A stretch of DNA of 64,000 bases, from NCBI GenBank assembly GCA_910579755.1, contig CAJTVB010000002.1, positions 62,001-126,000 on the forward strand, given 5' to 3'. How positions within the stretch are numbered: the stretch's first letter is position 1; each line of letters begins with the position of its first letter. The stretch comes from an uncultured Acetatifactor sp. GTDB taxonomy: Bacteria; Bacillota; Clostridia; Lachnospirales; Lachnospiraceae. The notes beneath the pieces were generated by a model. The model was given only the letters and a program-made list of their open reading frames with translations, was not told the DNA's origin and made no database searches. The position numbers were made by a program, and so were the translations under genes. This document shows, one piece after another, positions 42,318 through 52,257 of this stretch.

Positions 42318-43676
42318 ATGAAGAAAAAATTACTCACAATCGTTCTGGCGGCTGCGATGGTTGCATCAATGGCAGCCTGCGGCAGCAATCCAGATGCCGG
42401 ATCTTCGGGATCAGGCAGTGCGGGAGGAGACTCTCAGCAGGGATCTGATCAGGGATCTGACCAGGGAACTGACCAGGGATCTGACCAGGGAACTGACCAG
42501 GGATCTGACCAGGGTGGAGCATCCGGAGACGTCACTGATGTAGCGCTGAAGGTATGGTGCCCTCAGAACCAGGTGGATACCGGAATTATGGCAGAGCAGC
42601 AGGCAGCCTTCGCGGCAGAGCATCCGGAGTGGAACATTACCTGGACCACTGAGATCGTAGGTGAGGATAACTGCAAGACGGAAGTGCTGAAGGACGTGGA
42701 AGCGGCGGCTGACGTGTACTTCTTTGCATCGGATCAGCTGGTGGAGCTGGTAAACGCAGGCGCTATCGCTCAGCTGGGCGGCGCTGCGGAGCAGATGGTT
42801 AAGGATGAGATTGCCGAGTCCGTGCAGGCTACTGTAAAGATCGGTGATGCCACCTACGCAATTCCTTTCACCCACAATACCTTCTTTATGTTCTATGACA
42901 AGACTCTTATGGATGAGAGCGACGTGGCTTCTTTGGAGAAGATCATGGCCAAGGAGACCGCTGACAATGTGTACAATTTCTATTTTGAGTCTGCAGGCGG
43001 CTGGAAGCTGGGCTGCTATTACTACGGTGCAGGCCTCAGCGTGTTCGGACCGGAAGGAAATGATCTTTCCGCAGGTGTTGACTGGAACAACGAGACTGGT
43101 GTAGCTGTTACCAACTATCTGATCGACCTGATCAACAACCCGAAATGTGCATATGACGGTGAAATTTCCGTGTCTGAGTTGATAGAAGATCACAGGCTTG
43201 GCGTGTGGTTTGACGGATCCTGGAATTACGACCTGTATGCAGGCATTCTGGGAGATGATATGGGCATCGGTGTCATCCCCACCTTCAACCCCGACGGAAA
43301 TGATTATCAGCTGCTTGGTTTCTACGGTTCCAAGGCTATCGGTGTGAACGCGCATTCCAAGAATATGGCTGCTGCAGTTGCATTTGCTACCTTCCTTGGA
43401 AACGAAGCAAACCAGACTCTGCGTTTTGAAAAATCCGGTCAGGTTCCTGCAAACATCAAGGCTGGTGAGAGCGAGGCCGTTACCTCCAATCCTCTGGCAA
43501 CGGTTATCGTAAGAGAGGCTAATGAGGCCAGCGTAATGCAGCCTGCTCATGAGACCTTCTCTACCAGATATTGGACTTATGCAGGCGCTATACCTACCGA
43601 GATCAGAAGTGGTGCCATCACCAAGGATAATGTCAAGGAAAGACTGGATGCCTTTGTGCAGGCTATGACAGAATAA
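42318..43676 (+). CDS. Maltose/maltodextrin-type ABC solute-binding lipoprotein
   Basis: A 452-residue binding protein with a lipoprotein signal: KKKLLTIVLAAAMVASMAA then Cys. A spacer of repeated Gly/Ser/Asp/Gln/Thr (GSDQGTDQ) spans about residues 30-70. The folded part resembles MalE: VALKVWCPQNQVDTGIM, IPFTHNTFFMFYDKTLM, WFDGSWNYDLYAGIL, and the C-terminal ASVMQPAHETFSTRYWTYAG. It captures oligosaccharides outside the membrane and delivers them to the MalF/MalG pair that follows. Starch-type enzymes in the same operon support maltodextrins as ligand. A hairpin (43741) follows. Confidence 0.92.
   Translation: MKKKLLTIVLAAAMVASMAACGSNPDAGSSGSGSAGGDSQQGSDQGSDQGTDQGSDQGTDQGSDQGGASGDVTDVALKVWCPQNQVDTGIMAEQQAAFAAEHPEWNITWTTEIVGEDNCKTEVLKDVEAAADVYFFASDQLVELVNAGAIAQLGGAAEQMVKDEIAESVQATVKIGDATYAIPFTHNTFFMFYDKTLMDESDVASLEKIMAKETADNVYNFYFESAGGWKLGCYYYGAGLSVFGPEGNDLSAGVDWNNETGVAVTNYLIDLINNPKCAYDGEISVSELIEDHRLGVWFDGSWNYDLYAGILGDDMGIGVIPTFNPDGNDYQLLGFYGSKAIGVNAHSKNMAAAVAFATFLGNEANQTLRFEKSGQVPANIKAGESEAVTSNPLATVIVREANEASVMQPAHETFSTRYWTYAGAIPTEIRSGAITKDNVKERLDAFVQAMTE
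42438..42512 (+). repeat. 12-bp in-frame tandem repeat in the binding-protein linker
   Basis: Six units of CAGGGA(T/A)CTGAC, alternating Ser and Thr codons (QGSD, QGTD), with the first unit slightly different. Each adds four residues to the linker between the lipid anchor and the sugar-binding domain. Repeat number could vary between strains. Confidence 0.85.
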
Positions 43677-43740
43677 GGCTTTGCAGAAGCTCTGACGTGA
43701 AGTTCGGGCAGATAAGATTGTATTTAAATCAGAAATTGCA

Positions 43741-43773
43741 GGAGGATAAGGGGCTTTTACTTCCTTATCCTCC
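43741..43773 (+). terminator. Intercistronic hairpin after the binding-protein gene
   Basis: GGAGGATAAGG (43741-43751) / CCTTATCCTCC (43763-43773): 11 bp perfect, loop 11 bases. No T-run follows, so it is more likely a 3' stabiliser or partial attenuator keeping binding-protein mRNA higher than permease mRNA. Confidence 0.6.
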
Positions 43774-43807
43774 ACAAATGATCCCAAGATTATGAGGAGG
43801 TTCCAAG

Positions 43808-45205
43808 ATGGGAGTTTTTCAGAAAAAGAAATTGAAAACCACTTCCCTGAAACCCAGCGAGGCGGGGATTGGCGAGGCCATTGCCAAGGGAAACGCAGTC
43901 ACAAAGCTTTCGCTCATTGTTTTCGGCCTCGGAAATATTCTGAATAAGCAGATCGGCCGGGGACTGATTTTTCTGGCCGCAGAGATCGTATATTTCTACT
44001 ATATGATATCCTTTGGCTTTGGGGCCATAGGCAATTTTATCACTCTGGGAACAAAGGAACAGGGCCAGACCTACAATGAAGCCCTGGGAATTTATGAATA
44101 TACTGCAGGGGACAATTCCATGCTTTTCCTGCTGTACGGCGTAATTACCATCGTATTGACCGTGGCTGCTGTGGGCATCGCCTGTATGTCCGCAAAGAGT
44201 GCTTATTGCACCCAGCTTCGCAAAGAGAAGGGAATGCATATTCCCAGCTTCAAGGATGATGTATTGTCCGTCAGGGAAGAAAATTTACATACGGCGATGA
44301 TGGCTCTTCCCATTCTGGGTATTGTCATTTTCACCATTGTACCGTTGGTGTTCATGATTTTGATCGCGTTCACCAGCTATGACCACGAACATCAGCCGCC
44401 CGGGAATCTGTTTACCTGGGTAGGTTTCGATAATTTTAAAACCATGTTGGGTCAGGGCAGCAAGCTGGCCGCCACCTTCTGGCCGGTGCTGCAGTGGACG
44501 CTCATTTGGGCGGTAGCAGCAACTTTCAGCTGCTTTATCCTGGGACTGATCCTTGCCCTTCTGATCAACCGTAAGGGCACCAGGTTCAAGGGCTTCTGGA
44601 GATTTATGTTTGTGCTTTCCGTGGCAGTGCCCCAGTTCGTATCCTTGCTGAGCATGAGAACCATCTTCAATGCCAACGGTCCTGTGAACGTAATCCTCAG
44701 ACAGCTGGGAATCATCGGCATGACGGAGTCCGTTCCCTTTTTCACGGATCCTACTCTGGCCAAGATTACCATCATCTGCATTAATCTGTGGATCGGTATT
44801 CCCTTTACCATGCTGTCCACTACCGGTATTCTGCAGAATATTCCCGCGGATCTGTATGAGGCGGCCAGGATCGACGGAGCCAGCGCGCCTGTGATTTTCC
44901 GGAAGATTACACTTCCCTACATTGTGTTTGTTATGACACCCAACCTGATCACTTCCTTTACAGGAAACATTAATAACTTTAACGTAATTTTCCTGCTGTC
45001 CGGAGGCGGCCCTGATACCCTGGATTATTACTACGCAGGAAAGACGGACCTGCTGGTCACCTGGCTGTACCGACTAACCATCACTCAGAAGGACTATAAC
45101 CTGGGAGCGGTTATCGGTATCCTGGTATTCATTATTCTGGCTACTTTGTCACTGTTGACCTACCGGCATACCGGTTCCTACAAAGATGAGGGGGCGTTCC
45201 AATAA
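43808..45205 (+). CDS. Maltodextrin ABC transporter permease (MalF type)
   Basis: A 465-residue permease, longer than the usual 290 because of an N-terminal extension with two extra membrane segments (about residues 45-70 and 95-125), as in MalF of maltose systems. The EAA loop is YEAARIDGASAPVIFRKITL. GAGGAGG precedes the ATG. Its stop overlaps the MalG-type gene by one base (TAATG). It likely forms the channel for maltodextrins with the partner and an unlinked ATPase. Confidence 0.92.
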   Translation: MGVFQKKKLKTTSLKPSEAGIGEAIAKGNAVTKLSLIVFGLGNILNKQIGRGLIFLAAEIVYFYYMISFGFGAIGNFITLGTKEQGQTYNEALGIYEYTAGDNSMLFLLYGVITIVLTVAAVGIACMSAKSAYCTQLRKEKGMHIPSFKDDVLSVREENLHTAMMALPILGIVIFTIVPLVFMILIAFTSYDHEHQPPGNLFTWVGFDNFKTMLGQGSKLAATFWPVLQWTLIWAVAATFSCFILGLILALLINRKGTRFKGFWRFMFVLSVAVPQFVSLLSMRTIFNANGPVNVILRQLGIIGMTESVPFFTDPTLAKITIICINLWIGIPFTMLSTTGILQNIPADLYEAARIDGASAPVIFRKITLPYIVFVMTPNLITSFTGNINNFNVIFLLSGGGPDTLDYYYAGKTDLLVTWLYRLTITQKDYNLGAVIGILVFIILATLSLLTYRHTGSYKDEGAFQ

Positions 45206-46056
45206 TGAAAGCAAAGAGATTTGTAACGAATACGTTGTGCCATATACTGCTGGCCATACTCAGTATCATATGGGTGCTTCCCATATTTTATGTAATTCTT
45301 ACCTCCCTTCGGGCGGAGGGTGGATCCTACAAGAGTTACATCTGGCCCAGAGGATTTACACTGGACAATTACCTGAATCTGTTCAAGCCCACCAGCCAGA
45401 TCGATTTTTTCCGGTGGTTTACGAATACCTTTGTGATTGCTGTGATCAGTACTATTATAGCTGCGTTCTTTGTGCTGAGCGTATCCTACTGTATGAGCCG
45501 TCTGCGCTTTAAGATGCGTAAGCCCTTTATGAATATTGCGCTGATCCTGGGTATGTTCCCTGGATTTATGTCCATGATTGCGGTATACTATATTTTAAAG
45601 GGACTGGGTTTCCTGGAGACAGGGACACTGAAGCAGGTGGCGCTGATACTGGTGTACTCCGGAGGCGCCGGGCTGGGCTTTTACATGGCTAAGGGATTTT
45701 TTGATACGATCCCCAAGACCATTGACGAGGCGGCTTATATTGACGGGGCTACCAAGTGGCAGACCTTTATCCACGTGACGATCCCCATGTCAAAGCCTAT
45801 TATCACTTATACGTTGATCACCACCTTCATGGGTCCCTGGGTAGATTATATTTTTGCCAAGGTTATCATGGGTAATGACACCAAGTATTATACCATTGCC
45901 ATCGGTCTGTGGACCATGCTGGAAAAGGAATATGTGGAGTATTTCTACACCCAGTTCTACGCAGGCTGTGTATTGATTTCCATTCCCATAGCGATTCTGT
46001 TCCTGATTACGCAGAGATGCTATGTGGAGGGTCTGTCGGGAGCCGTCAAGGGCTGA
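45205..46056 (+). CDS. Maltodextrin ABC transporter permease (MalG type)
   Basis: A 283-residue permease with six membrane helices and EAA loop DEAAYIDGATKWQTFIHVTI. The C-terminus CYVEGLSGAVKG is typical of MalG proteins. It shares one base with the MalF-type stop. A rho-independent terminator follows at 46091, so the transport genes may form their own unit, with pullulanase downstream expressed by read-through or its own promoter. Confidence 0.92.
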   Translation: MKAKRFVTNTLCHILLAILSIIWVLPIFYVILTSLRAEGGSYKSYIWPRGFTLDNYLNLFKPTSQIDFFRWFTNTFVIAVISTIIAAFFVLSVSYCMSRLRFKMRKPFMNIALILGMFPGFMSMIAVYYILKGLGFLETGTLKQVALILVYSGGAGLGFYMAKGFFDTIPKTIDEAAYIDGATKWQTFIHVTIPMSKPIITYTLITTFMGPWVDYIFAKVIMGNDTKYYTIAIGLWTMLEKEYVEYFYTQFYAGCVLISIPIAILFLITQRCYVEGLSGAVKG

Positions 46057-46090
46057 TCGAAATTATTATTGAACTGCCACATGAATTTCA

Positions 46091-46134
46091 GAGCCGCTGC
46101 GGATCGTCAGTTTTATTTGCAGCGGCTCATTTTG
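46091..46134 (+). terminator. Terminator after the maltodextrin transport genes
   Basis: GAGCCGCTGC (46091-46100) / GCAGCGGCTC (46119-46128): 10 bp perfect, 18-base loop, then ATTTTG. The T-run is short, so leakage into the pullulanase gene is plausible. Confidence 0.7.
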
Positions 46135-46242
46135 TATCTGTAGAGCGGCGGACAACCGGAGGCAATGAGGATGTGTCTGCTGCGGCGTGAACGGAAAATG
46201 GTTATGAACCGCAGGGGAATTTCCGGGGAGACGAGGAGGGTT

Positions 46243-48237
46243 ATGAAGGAGTTTGTTTACACAGAGGAGTTTGATCGTCTGTACGCCTACGACGGTAAGG
46301 ATCTGGGAGTGACATGCGCTCCAGGGTGTACCTGCTTTAAGCTGTGGGCGCCCCTGGCGGAGGAAGTGGAGCTGTGTCTGTATCACGGAGACGATTCCCG
46401 GGAGAAGGCCTTCCGCTGTGTGAAGCTGGAGCCGGAGGAAAGAGGCGTCTGGAGTCTGACGCTGGAGGAGGAGCTTCACGGAATTTACTATGATTTTCAG
46501 ATTTGCAGACAGGGTGTTTTAACGCGCACGGCAGATCCGTATGCCGTGGGCTGCGGCTGTAATGGGTATCGCAGTCTGGTGGTGGATTTAAAGAAAACGG
46601 ATCCGGAAGGATTTTCTTATGACCGTGCGCCGCAAAAAACCGTGGAAAATATTATTTATGAGCTTCATATCAAAGATTTTTCTTATGATTCCCACAGCGG
46701 AATCCCCCAAAAGTACAGGGGAAAATACAAGGCCTTTACTGTGGAGCCGGAGGCCGGGGCCGGAAGAGAGGCATCTTCTGCCGGAGAGGAGCCGGTTCCC
46801 ACCGGTATGGCTTATCTGAAGGAGCTTGGAATCACTCATGTGCACCTGCTTCCTTTTTGTGATTACGGATGGCTGGATGAGGCCGGAGATGACAGTCAGT
46901 TCAACTGGGGTTATGACCCGGTGAACTATAATGTGCCGGAGGGCTCCTATGCCACGGAAGTTCATGACGGAACTGTGCGGATCAGGGAGTGCAAGGAGAT
47001 GATTCAGGCGTTTCATCAGGCGGGAATCCGAGTCGTAATGGACGTGGTTTATAATCATACCTATGAGGCGGACTCCTGGCTGGAAAGGTCGGCTCCGGGA
47101 TATTTTTGCAGGAAGCTGCCGGACGGCACTCTGTCTGACGGGTCAGCCTGCGGAAATGATTTGGCGGCGGGAAGAGCAATGGTGGATAATTATATTGTAA
47201 ATTCCGTTATGTATTGGGCCAGGGAGTATCACATAGACGGTTTTCGTTTTGATTTGATGGGGCTGCTCACCACGGAACTGATGAACAGGATCCGGCAAGA
47301 ACTGGATCGGGAGTTCGGCCCTGGAGAAAAGCTGCTTTATGGAGAACCCTGGAGGGCGGAAGAGTCGCCTATGGAGACGGGAACCCATGCCGCGCTTAAG
47401 GAGAACGTGGAATATCTGGATGAAAATATAGCAATCTTCAGCGACGATACCCGGGATTTGATTAAGGGAGCAGTATTTTATTCCAAGGACCCGGGGTTCG
47501 TCAATGGCGGAAGATTGCTGGAGGATCAGGTTCTGGACGCTGTCACAGGCTGGAGGGACAATGTGGACGGCTTCCGGCCCAGGAGCTGCGGACAGATCAT
47601 AAATTATGTTTCGGCGCATGACAATTTAACCCTTTGGGATAAGCTTTTGTTTACTCTTCGAGAGGAAGGGGAATTGAAGGATCAGGCCGTTTTTCTGGAG
47701 CCGCACCGAGATGTGCTGGCGGTCAACAAGCTGGCCGCGCTGATGTATTTTACCTGTCAGGGGCATATTTTTTTCCAGGCGGGAGAGGAGTTTGGCAGGA
47801 CGAAATTCGGGGATGAGAACAGCTTTCGCTCCGCGCCTGAGGTAAACATGCTTCGCTGGGAACAGACAGTACCCTTTCGGGAGCTGGTGGAATATTATAA
47901 GGGCCTGATCGCTCTGCGGAAAAATCTGCCGGGACTGTACGATAAGTCTGCCAAAGCCTTCGAGAGAATCAGCGGTCAGACGATTCACAGGGAAGGCGTG
48001 GTTTCGTTTTTGGTGGACAACAGGGATCCGGCATCGGACTGCCCATGGGATACTTTGTTTGTGGCCTACAATGCATCCGGCGCCGCCTGCCGTATAAAGC
48101 TGCCGAAGGGTGACTGGGAGATACTGGCAGATCATGTCCAGGCTGATTGCCGTCTGCCGGCCGGGGAAGAGGCGGTGGCGGTCGCTCACGGCGGTGTGCT
48201 GGCCGGCAGGAGAGCGGCAGACTGGAGGAGAAAATAG
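46243..48237 (+). CDS. pulA: Type I pullulanase (GH13, cytoplasmic)
   Basis: Start at ATG 46243 after GAGGAGG, giving MKEFVYTEEFDRLYAYDGKD, the usual pullulanase start; earlier in-frame ATGs at 46165 and 46201 are possible. The 664-residue enzyme has a CBM48-like N-domain (about 25-110) and a GH13 barrel. The pullulanase signature NYNVPEGSY, nucleophile D337 in GFRFDLMG, acid/base E368 in LLYGEPW and transition-state D460 in SAHDN are present. No signal peptide is seen, so it debranches imported alpha-1,6-linked maltodextrins or glycogen inside the cell. It is followed 70 bases on by the debranching-enzyme gene. Confidence 0.92.
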   Translation: MKEFVYTEEFDRLYAYDGKDLGVTCAPGCTCFKLWAPLAEEVELCLYHGDDSREKAFRCVKLEPEERGVWSLTLEEELHGIYYDFQICRQGVLTRTADPYAVGCGCNGYRSLVVDLKKTDPEGFSYDRAPQKTVENIIYELHIKDFSYDSHSGIPQKYRGKYKAFTVEPEAGAGREASSAGEEPVPTGMAYLKELGITHVHLLPFCDYGWLDEAGDDSQFNWGYDPVNYNVPEGSYATEVHDGTVRIRECKEMIQAFHQAGIRVVMDVVYNHTYEADSWLERSAPGYFCRKLPDGTLSDGSACGNDLAAGRAMVDNYIVNSVMYWAREYHIDGFRFDLMGLLTTELMNRIRQELDREFGPGEKLLYGEPWRAEESPMETGTHAALKENVEYLDENIAIFSDDTRDLIKGAVFYSKDPGFVNGGRLLEDQVLDAVTGWRDNVDGFRPRSCGQIINYVSAHDNLTLWDKLLFTLREEGELKDQAVFLEPHRDVLAVNKLAALMYFTCQGHIFFQAGEEFGRTKFGDENSFRSAPEVNMLRWEQTVPFRELVEYYKGLIALRKNLPGLYDKSAKAFERISGQTIHREGVVSFLVDNRDPASDCPWDTLFVAYNASGAACRIKLPKGDWEILADHVQADCRLPAGEEAVAVAHGGVLAGRRAADWRRK

Positions 48238-48307
48238 GAGAAAAGCACAGGCAGAAAAGGGGCATGAGTGCAGGGACAGTGAAAAAGAAGAACACGGGAG
48301 CAGAACG

Positions 48308-50410
48308 ATGGAATTTATATATGGAAAACAGGATTTTTGTAATTTAGAACGGGGAGAGGAGAATTGCTGGCTGATGGCAAATGGTCTGGGAGGGTTTTCT
48401 TCCTTGACCATGGCCGGTTCCTGCAACAGAAATGATCATGCCGTGCTGATGAGCTGTGCGGCGCAGGAGGCGCCCAATCATCGCTGGAACATGATTCATC
48501 GGCTGGAGGAGGTGCTTGTAACAGAGGAGAAGGAATTTCATATTTCCAGTCAGGACTTTTGGGAGCATGAAAGACAGGAGTGCGGCTGGAAGTACCAGAC
48601 TTCCTTTGTCTATGAGGATTATCCCCGGTGGAGTTATGTAGTGGAAGGCGTGGAGATTTGTAAGACCATGGCTTTGATGCCGGGGGAGAACACGGTGGGG
48701 ATTTCTTATGAAATCCGGAATCGTTCCGGGAAAAGAGCAGTTCTTAAGGTGCTGCCACATCTGCAGTTTGTACCGAAGGGAGCGTCGCCTGCAGAGGGAC
48801 AGGAGTTTGAGATCTCCCTGGCGGAAGGGGCGATCCGCTCCAATGGGAGGAGCCTTTATTTTTTGACAGACGGTGATTTGGAGGAATTTCCGGTACAATA
48901 TCAGGAAGGGCTTTATTATCGCTATGACGCAAATCACGGCAGACCTGAGCCGGGCCGTACAGCTGTAAACCATAGAGTGTCTTTTGAGACGGAGCCGGGC
49001 CAGGTGGTACGGGGAGAGCTGGTGTATGGTACAGAACCAGTGAAAATAACGGCAGAGCAGATTCATAAGGCATTGGTTAAACAGCGGGCAGAGCTGAGAG
49101 AGCAGTCCGGTCTGAAGGATGAGACGGCCCGGGAGCTGGCAGCGGCCGCCGGACAGTTTGTTTCCTATCGCGCTTCCACGGGAGAACAGACCATATTGGC
49201 GGGCTTTCCTTTTTTTGAGGATTGGGGGCGGGACACCATGATCGCTCTCACAGGCTGCTGTCTCTCCGCGAGGCAGTACGATACGGCGGAAAGTATTCTG
49301 CGGACTTTTATGAGATACTGTCGAAGAGGGCTTATGCCCAACCTGTTTCCGGAGGGAGAGCAGGAGCCCAGATACAATACTGTGGATGCGGCGCTTTTGT
49401 TTATTCTTGCAGTCTATGAATATTATCAAAGGACCGGAAATCTTGCCTTTGTGAAGGAGGCTTATCCGGTGATGGAAGAGATTGTGGACTGGTATGAAAA
49501 GGGGACGGATTTTAATATTGCCATGGAGGAGGACGGATTGATCCGGGCAGGAGCAGGCTTTGATCAGGTCACCTGGATGGATGTAAGGGTGGGGGATATT
49601 CTGCCTACACCCAGACATGGCAAACCGGTAGAGATCAATGCCTACTGGTATAACGCGCTGTGTATTATGAGTCGTTTTGATGAATTGCTCCGGGGGAGCG
49701 GGGAAGAGCCGTCCGGGAAAAGCTGTGAGCGGGAACTGTGCAGGGATGCACTGTCTATAGAGGGGAATCTGCAGAAAGCGGGCCGGGAGGCGGCTTCGAC
49801 AGATGACAGTTTGAAGGATGCTTGTGGGGAGTATAAGCAAATAGATCTGAAGGATTACGCTTCCCTGGCGGCCGGTGTGAAGGAAAGCTTTCGCAAGCAA
49901 TTCTGGAACGAGGAAGCCCATTGCCTGAAGGATGTGATATCCGGGACAGGGGCTGACCGGCAGATCCGCTGCAATCAGATTTGGGCAGTTTCCCTGCCGT
50001 TCCCGCTTTTGGATAAGGAGCAGGAGAAGCAGGTGGTGGAAACAGTGTTCAGCAGGCTGTACACACCATTGGGGCTGCGGACGCTGGATCCCGGGGATCC
50101 GGAATTTAAACCGGTGTATACCGGAGAGCTGCTGCAGAGGGATTTGGCCTATCATCAGGGAACCGTGTGGGTATTTCCTCTGGGAGGATTTTATCTGGCT
50201 TATTTGAAGGTGCATGAATATTCGGAGGAAGCCAGGGATTATGTCCGGCGCCAGCTGCTGGGAACCAGAGCAGCCTTGCGGGAGGGCTGTATCGGACAGC
50301 TGCCGGAGATCTACGACGGGCAGTTTCCGGTTTTTTCAAAGGGATGCTTTGCGCAGGCCTGGAGTGTGGGAGAGCTGCTTCGGGTATATGAGGCGCTTGA
50401 AAGGCACTGA
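48308..50410 (+). CDS. Amylo-alpha-1,6-glucosidase (glycogen debranching enzyme)
   Basis: Start at ATG 48308, 7 bases after GGGAG; earlier starts lie inside pulA. The 700-residue protein has the GDE N-domain (ENCWLMANGLGGFSSLTMAG near 22) and the (alpha/alpha)6 GDE catalytic domain with FEDWGRDTMIALTG, PNLFPEG, YNTVDAALLFI and a C-terminal QGTVWVFPLGGF. It removes single alpha-1,6-glucosyl residues from limit dextrins. No signal peptide, so it is cytoplasmic. An insert of about 35 residues (about 460-500: EEPSGKSCERELCRDALSIE) is less conserved. Together with PulA it would clear branches from imported dextrins. Confidence 0.9.
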   Translation: MEFIYGKQDFCNLERGEENCWLMANGLGGFSSLTMAGSCNRNDHAVLMSCAAQEAPNHRWNMIHRLEEVLVTEEKEFHISSQDFWEHERQECGWKYQTSFVYEDYPRWSYVVEGVEICKTMALMPGENTVGISYEIRNRSGKRAVLKVLPHLQFVPKGASPAEGQEFEISLAEGAIRSNGRSLYFLTDGDLEEFPVQYQEGLYYRYDANHGRPEPGRTAVNHRVSFETEPGQVVRGELVYGTEPVKITAEQIHKALVKQRAELREQSGLKDETARELAAAAGQFVSYRASTGEQTILAGFPFFEDWGRDTMIALTGCCLSARQYDTAESILRTFMRYCRRGLMPNLFPEGEQEPRYNTVDAALLFILAVYEYYQRTGNLAFVKEAYPVMEEIVDWYEKGTDFNIAMEEDGLIRAGAGFDQVTWMDVRVGDILPTPRHGKPVEINAYWYNALCIMSRFDELLRGSGEEPSGKSCERELCRDALSIEGNLQKAGREAASTDDSLKDACGEYKQIDLKDYASLAAGVKESFRKQFWNEEAHCLKDVISGTGADRQIRCNQIWAVSLPFPLLDKEQEKQVVETVFSRLYTPLGLRTLDPGDPEFKPVYTGELLQRDLAYHQGTVWVFPLGGFYLAYLKVHEYSEEARDYVRRQLLGTRAALREGCIGQLPEIYDGQFPVFSKGCFAQAWSVGELLRVYEALERH

Positions 50411-50479
50411 GCAGAAATAAAGGTCGGATGACTTATATGCGGAAAGCCCGTGGCAGCGGGCGGAAAGGGGCGGTTTGAT

Positions 50480-52153
50480 ATGAAGAAAAAAGGCGGAAGT
50501 AAGATAAGCATTTTGTTGTTGTGCGGTCTTTTGCTGTTATCCTGCACTGGATGCGGAAAGGGGAAGGAGGAGATCTACGCGGGAGCCAGCCTCCTGTCGG
50601 GAAGGGAGGTACGGATGCCGGAGGCCTCTGACAAATATCGTACCTTTTATGAAATATTTGTGTATTCCTTCTACGACAGCAATGGAGACGGTATCGGCGA
50701 CCTGGCGGGGGTTACGGAAAAGCTGGATTATCTCAATGACGGCGACAGTGCCACTGACTCTGATCTTGGGATCAGCGGCATATGGCTTATGCCCATTATG
50801 CCTTCCAATACCTATCATAAATACGATGTGAAGGATTATATGGCCATCGATCCTGTTTACGGATCCATGGAGGACTTCGAGAAGCTGGTGGAGGAATGCG
50901 GAAAAAGGGATATCAATTTGATCATTGACCTGGTGATGAATCATACCTCATCCGCACATCCCTGGTTCCAGGAGGCCTGCAGCTACCTGAAGAGCATCGG
51001 GGACGGGGAGGCATCCGCAGAGGAGTGTCCCTATGTGGAGTATTACAATTTTCACAAAGGCATGAAATGGGGCTACTCCCAGGTGGCAGATACGGATTGG
51101 TATTATGAAGCAAATTTCTGGTCGGAGATGCCGGATCTGAATTTGTACAGTGAAAAGGTGCGGGCAGAATTTGAAGAGATCTGCAAATTCTGGCTGGAGA
51201 AGGGCGTGGCAGGCTTCCGCCTGGACGCGGTAAAGGAATTTGTGTCCGAGGACACGGAGGCCAATGTGGAGATTCTGACCTGGTTTAACGATATGGTGAA
51301 GGGGATTAATCCGGACACCTATCTGGTGGGAGAGGCCTGGACCAATCAGCCGGAGTACGCAAAATATTATGCCAGCGGAATGGACAGCGTGTTTGATTTT
51401 GTGTTTGCCGGGGATACAGGACTGATCTATAAGCTGGCTTCCGGCCTGTATCAGGCGGAGCAGTACGGCGGTTATGTGGAAAAGGCGGAGAGCCTGTATG
51501 CCTCCTATAATGAAAATTATGTGAATGCACCTTTTTACAATAACCATGACCTGGACCGGGCGGCCGGATACTACAAGGGAGAGGAAGCGCTGGATCAGGC
51601 TAAGATTGCGGCGGCCCTGAATTTGACCATGAGCGGCAATGCATTCGTATATTATGGAGACGAGATTGGCATGCTTGGGTCAGGTATCGACGAAAATAAG
51701 CGTCTGGGAATGCGCTGGACGACGGACCAGGCAGGTCAGGGCATGTGCAAAGGGCCCCAGGCGGCAGAGGCGGTGACGCAGGTCTATGGCAGTCTGGAGG
51801 AACAGCAGGCGGACTTGACATCGATGTATTGCTATTATAAAAACCTGATTCGTCTGAGAAACCAGTTCCCTTCCATCACAAAGGGGAAAAGCACGCATTT
51901 GGCAGAAGCATCAGATAAGGAATTGTGCGTGCTGCAGAAAACATATGGGGAGGAGACGGTGTGTCTCTTCTATAATATATCCGGCCAGCCCAAGACGGTG
52001 GACTTAAGCGGGGTGACCCTGGCTGACGGCACCGTGCTGAAGGGCAAAATGCTGGAAGCCTCAGTGGTGGCAGGAGAGGAACGGGTTGCTGTGGAAAAGG
52101 ACAGCCTGACTATTCCCGGATACTCGGTGGTTGTTTTGCTGGTGACAGAATAA
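50480..52153 (+). CDS. Lipoprotein alpha-amylase (GH13)
   Basis: Start at ATG 50480 (MKKKGGSKISI) after AAAGGGGCGG. A signal helix ILLLCGLLLLSCTGC has two candidate lipobox cysteines (LLSC, CTGC). The GH13 barrel has EIFVYSFYDSNGDGIGDLAG, IIDLVMNHTSSAHPWF, nucleophile D249 in GFRLDAVKEF, acid/base E285 in LVGEAW and D357 in NNHDLDR. A small C-terminal beta domain follows. It sits outside the membrane, cutting starch or longer maltodextrins for the importer in this operon. Specificity (alpha-amylase or neopullulanase-like) cannot be fixed, but the site residues are complete. Confidence 0.9.
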   Translation: MKKKGGSKISILLLCGLLLLSCTGCGKGKEEIYAGASLLSGREVRMPEASDKYRTFYEIFVYSFYDSNGDGIGDLAGVTEKLDYLNDGDSATDSDLGISGIWLMPIMPSNTYHKYDVKDYMAIDPVYGSMEDFEKLVEECGKRDINLIIDLVMNHTSSAHPWFQEACSYLKSIGDGEASAEECPYVEYYNFHKGMKWGYSQVADTDWYYEANFWSEMPDLNLYSEKVRAEFEEICKFWLEKGVAGFRLDAVKEFVSEDTEANVEILTWFNDMVKGINPDTYLVGEAWTNQPEYAKYYASGMDSVFDFVFAGDTGLIYKLASGLYQAEQYGGYVEKAESLYASYNENYVNAPFYNNHDLDRAAGYYKGEEALDQAKIAAALNLTMSGNAFVYYGDEIGMLGSGIDENKRLGMRWTTDQAGQGMCKGPQAAEAVTQVYGSLEEQQADLTSMYCYYKNLIRLRNQFPSITKGKSTHLAEASDKELCVLQKTYGEETVCLFYNISGQPKTVDLSGVTLADGTVLKGKMLEASVVAGEERVAVEKDSLTIPGYSVVVLLVTE

Positions 52154-52161
52154 AGTTGTTG

Positions 52162-52191
52162 TTGCGCGGCATACTGATTTTGCATTATAAT
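52162..52191 (+). promoter_or_regulatory. Putative promoter of the zinc-ribbon gene
   Basis: TTGCGC (52162-52167), 18-base spacer, TATAAT (52186-52191); the -10 is perfect, the -35 weak. It lies between the amylase stop and the ATG at 52258. Confidence 0.5.
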
Positions 52192-52257
52192 GATAGACAC
52201 GTTTCCGGAAATTTTGCGGTCCGGGGCAGATATTTTTATAAAACTAAGGGGAATCAT

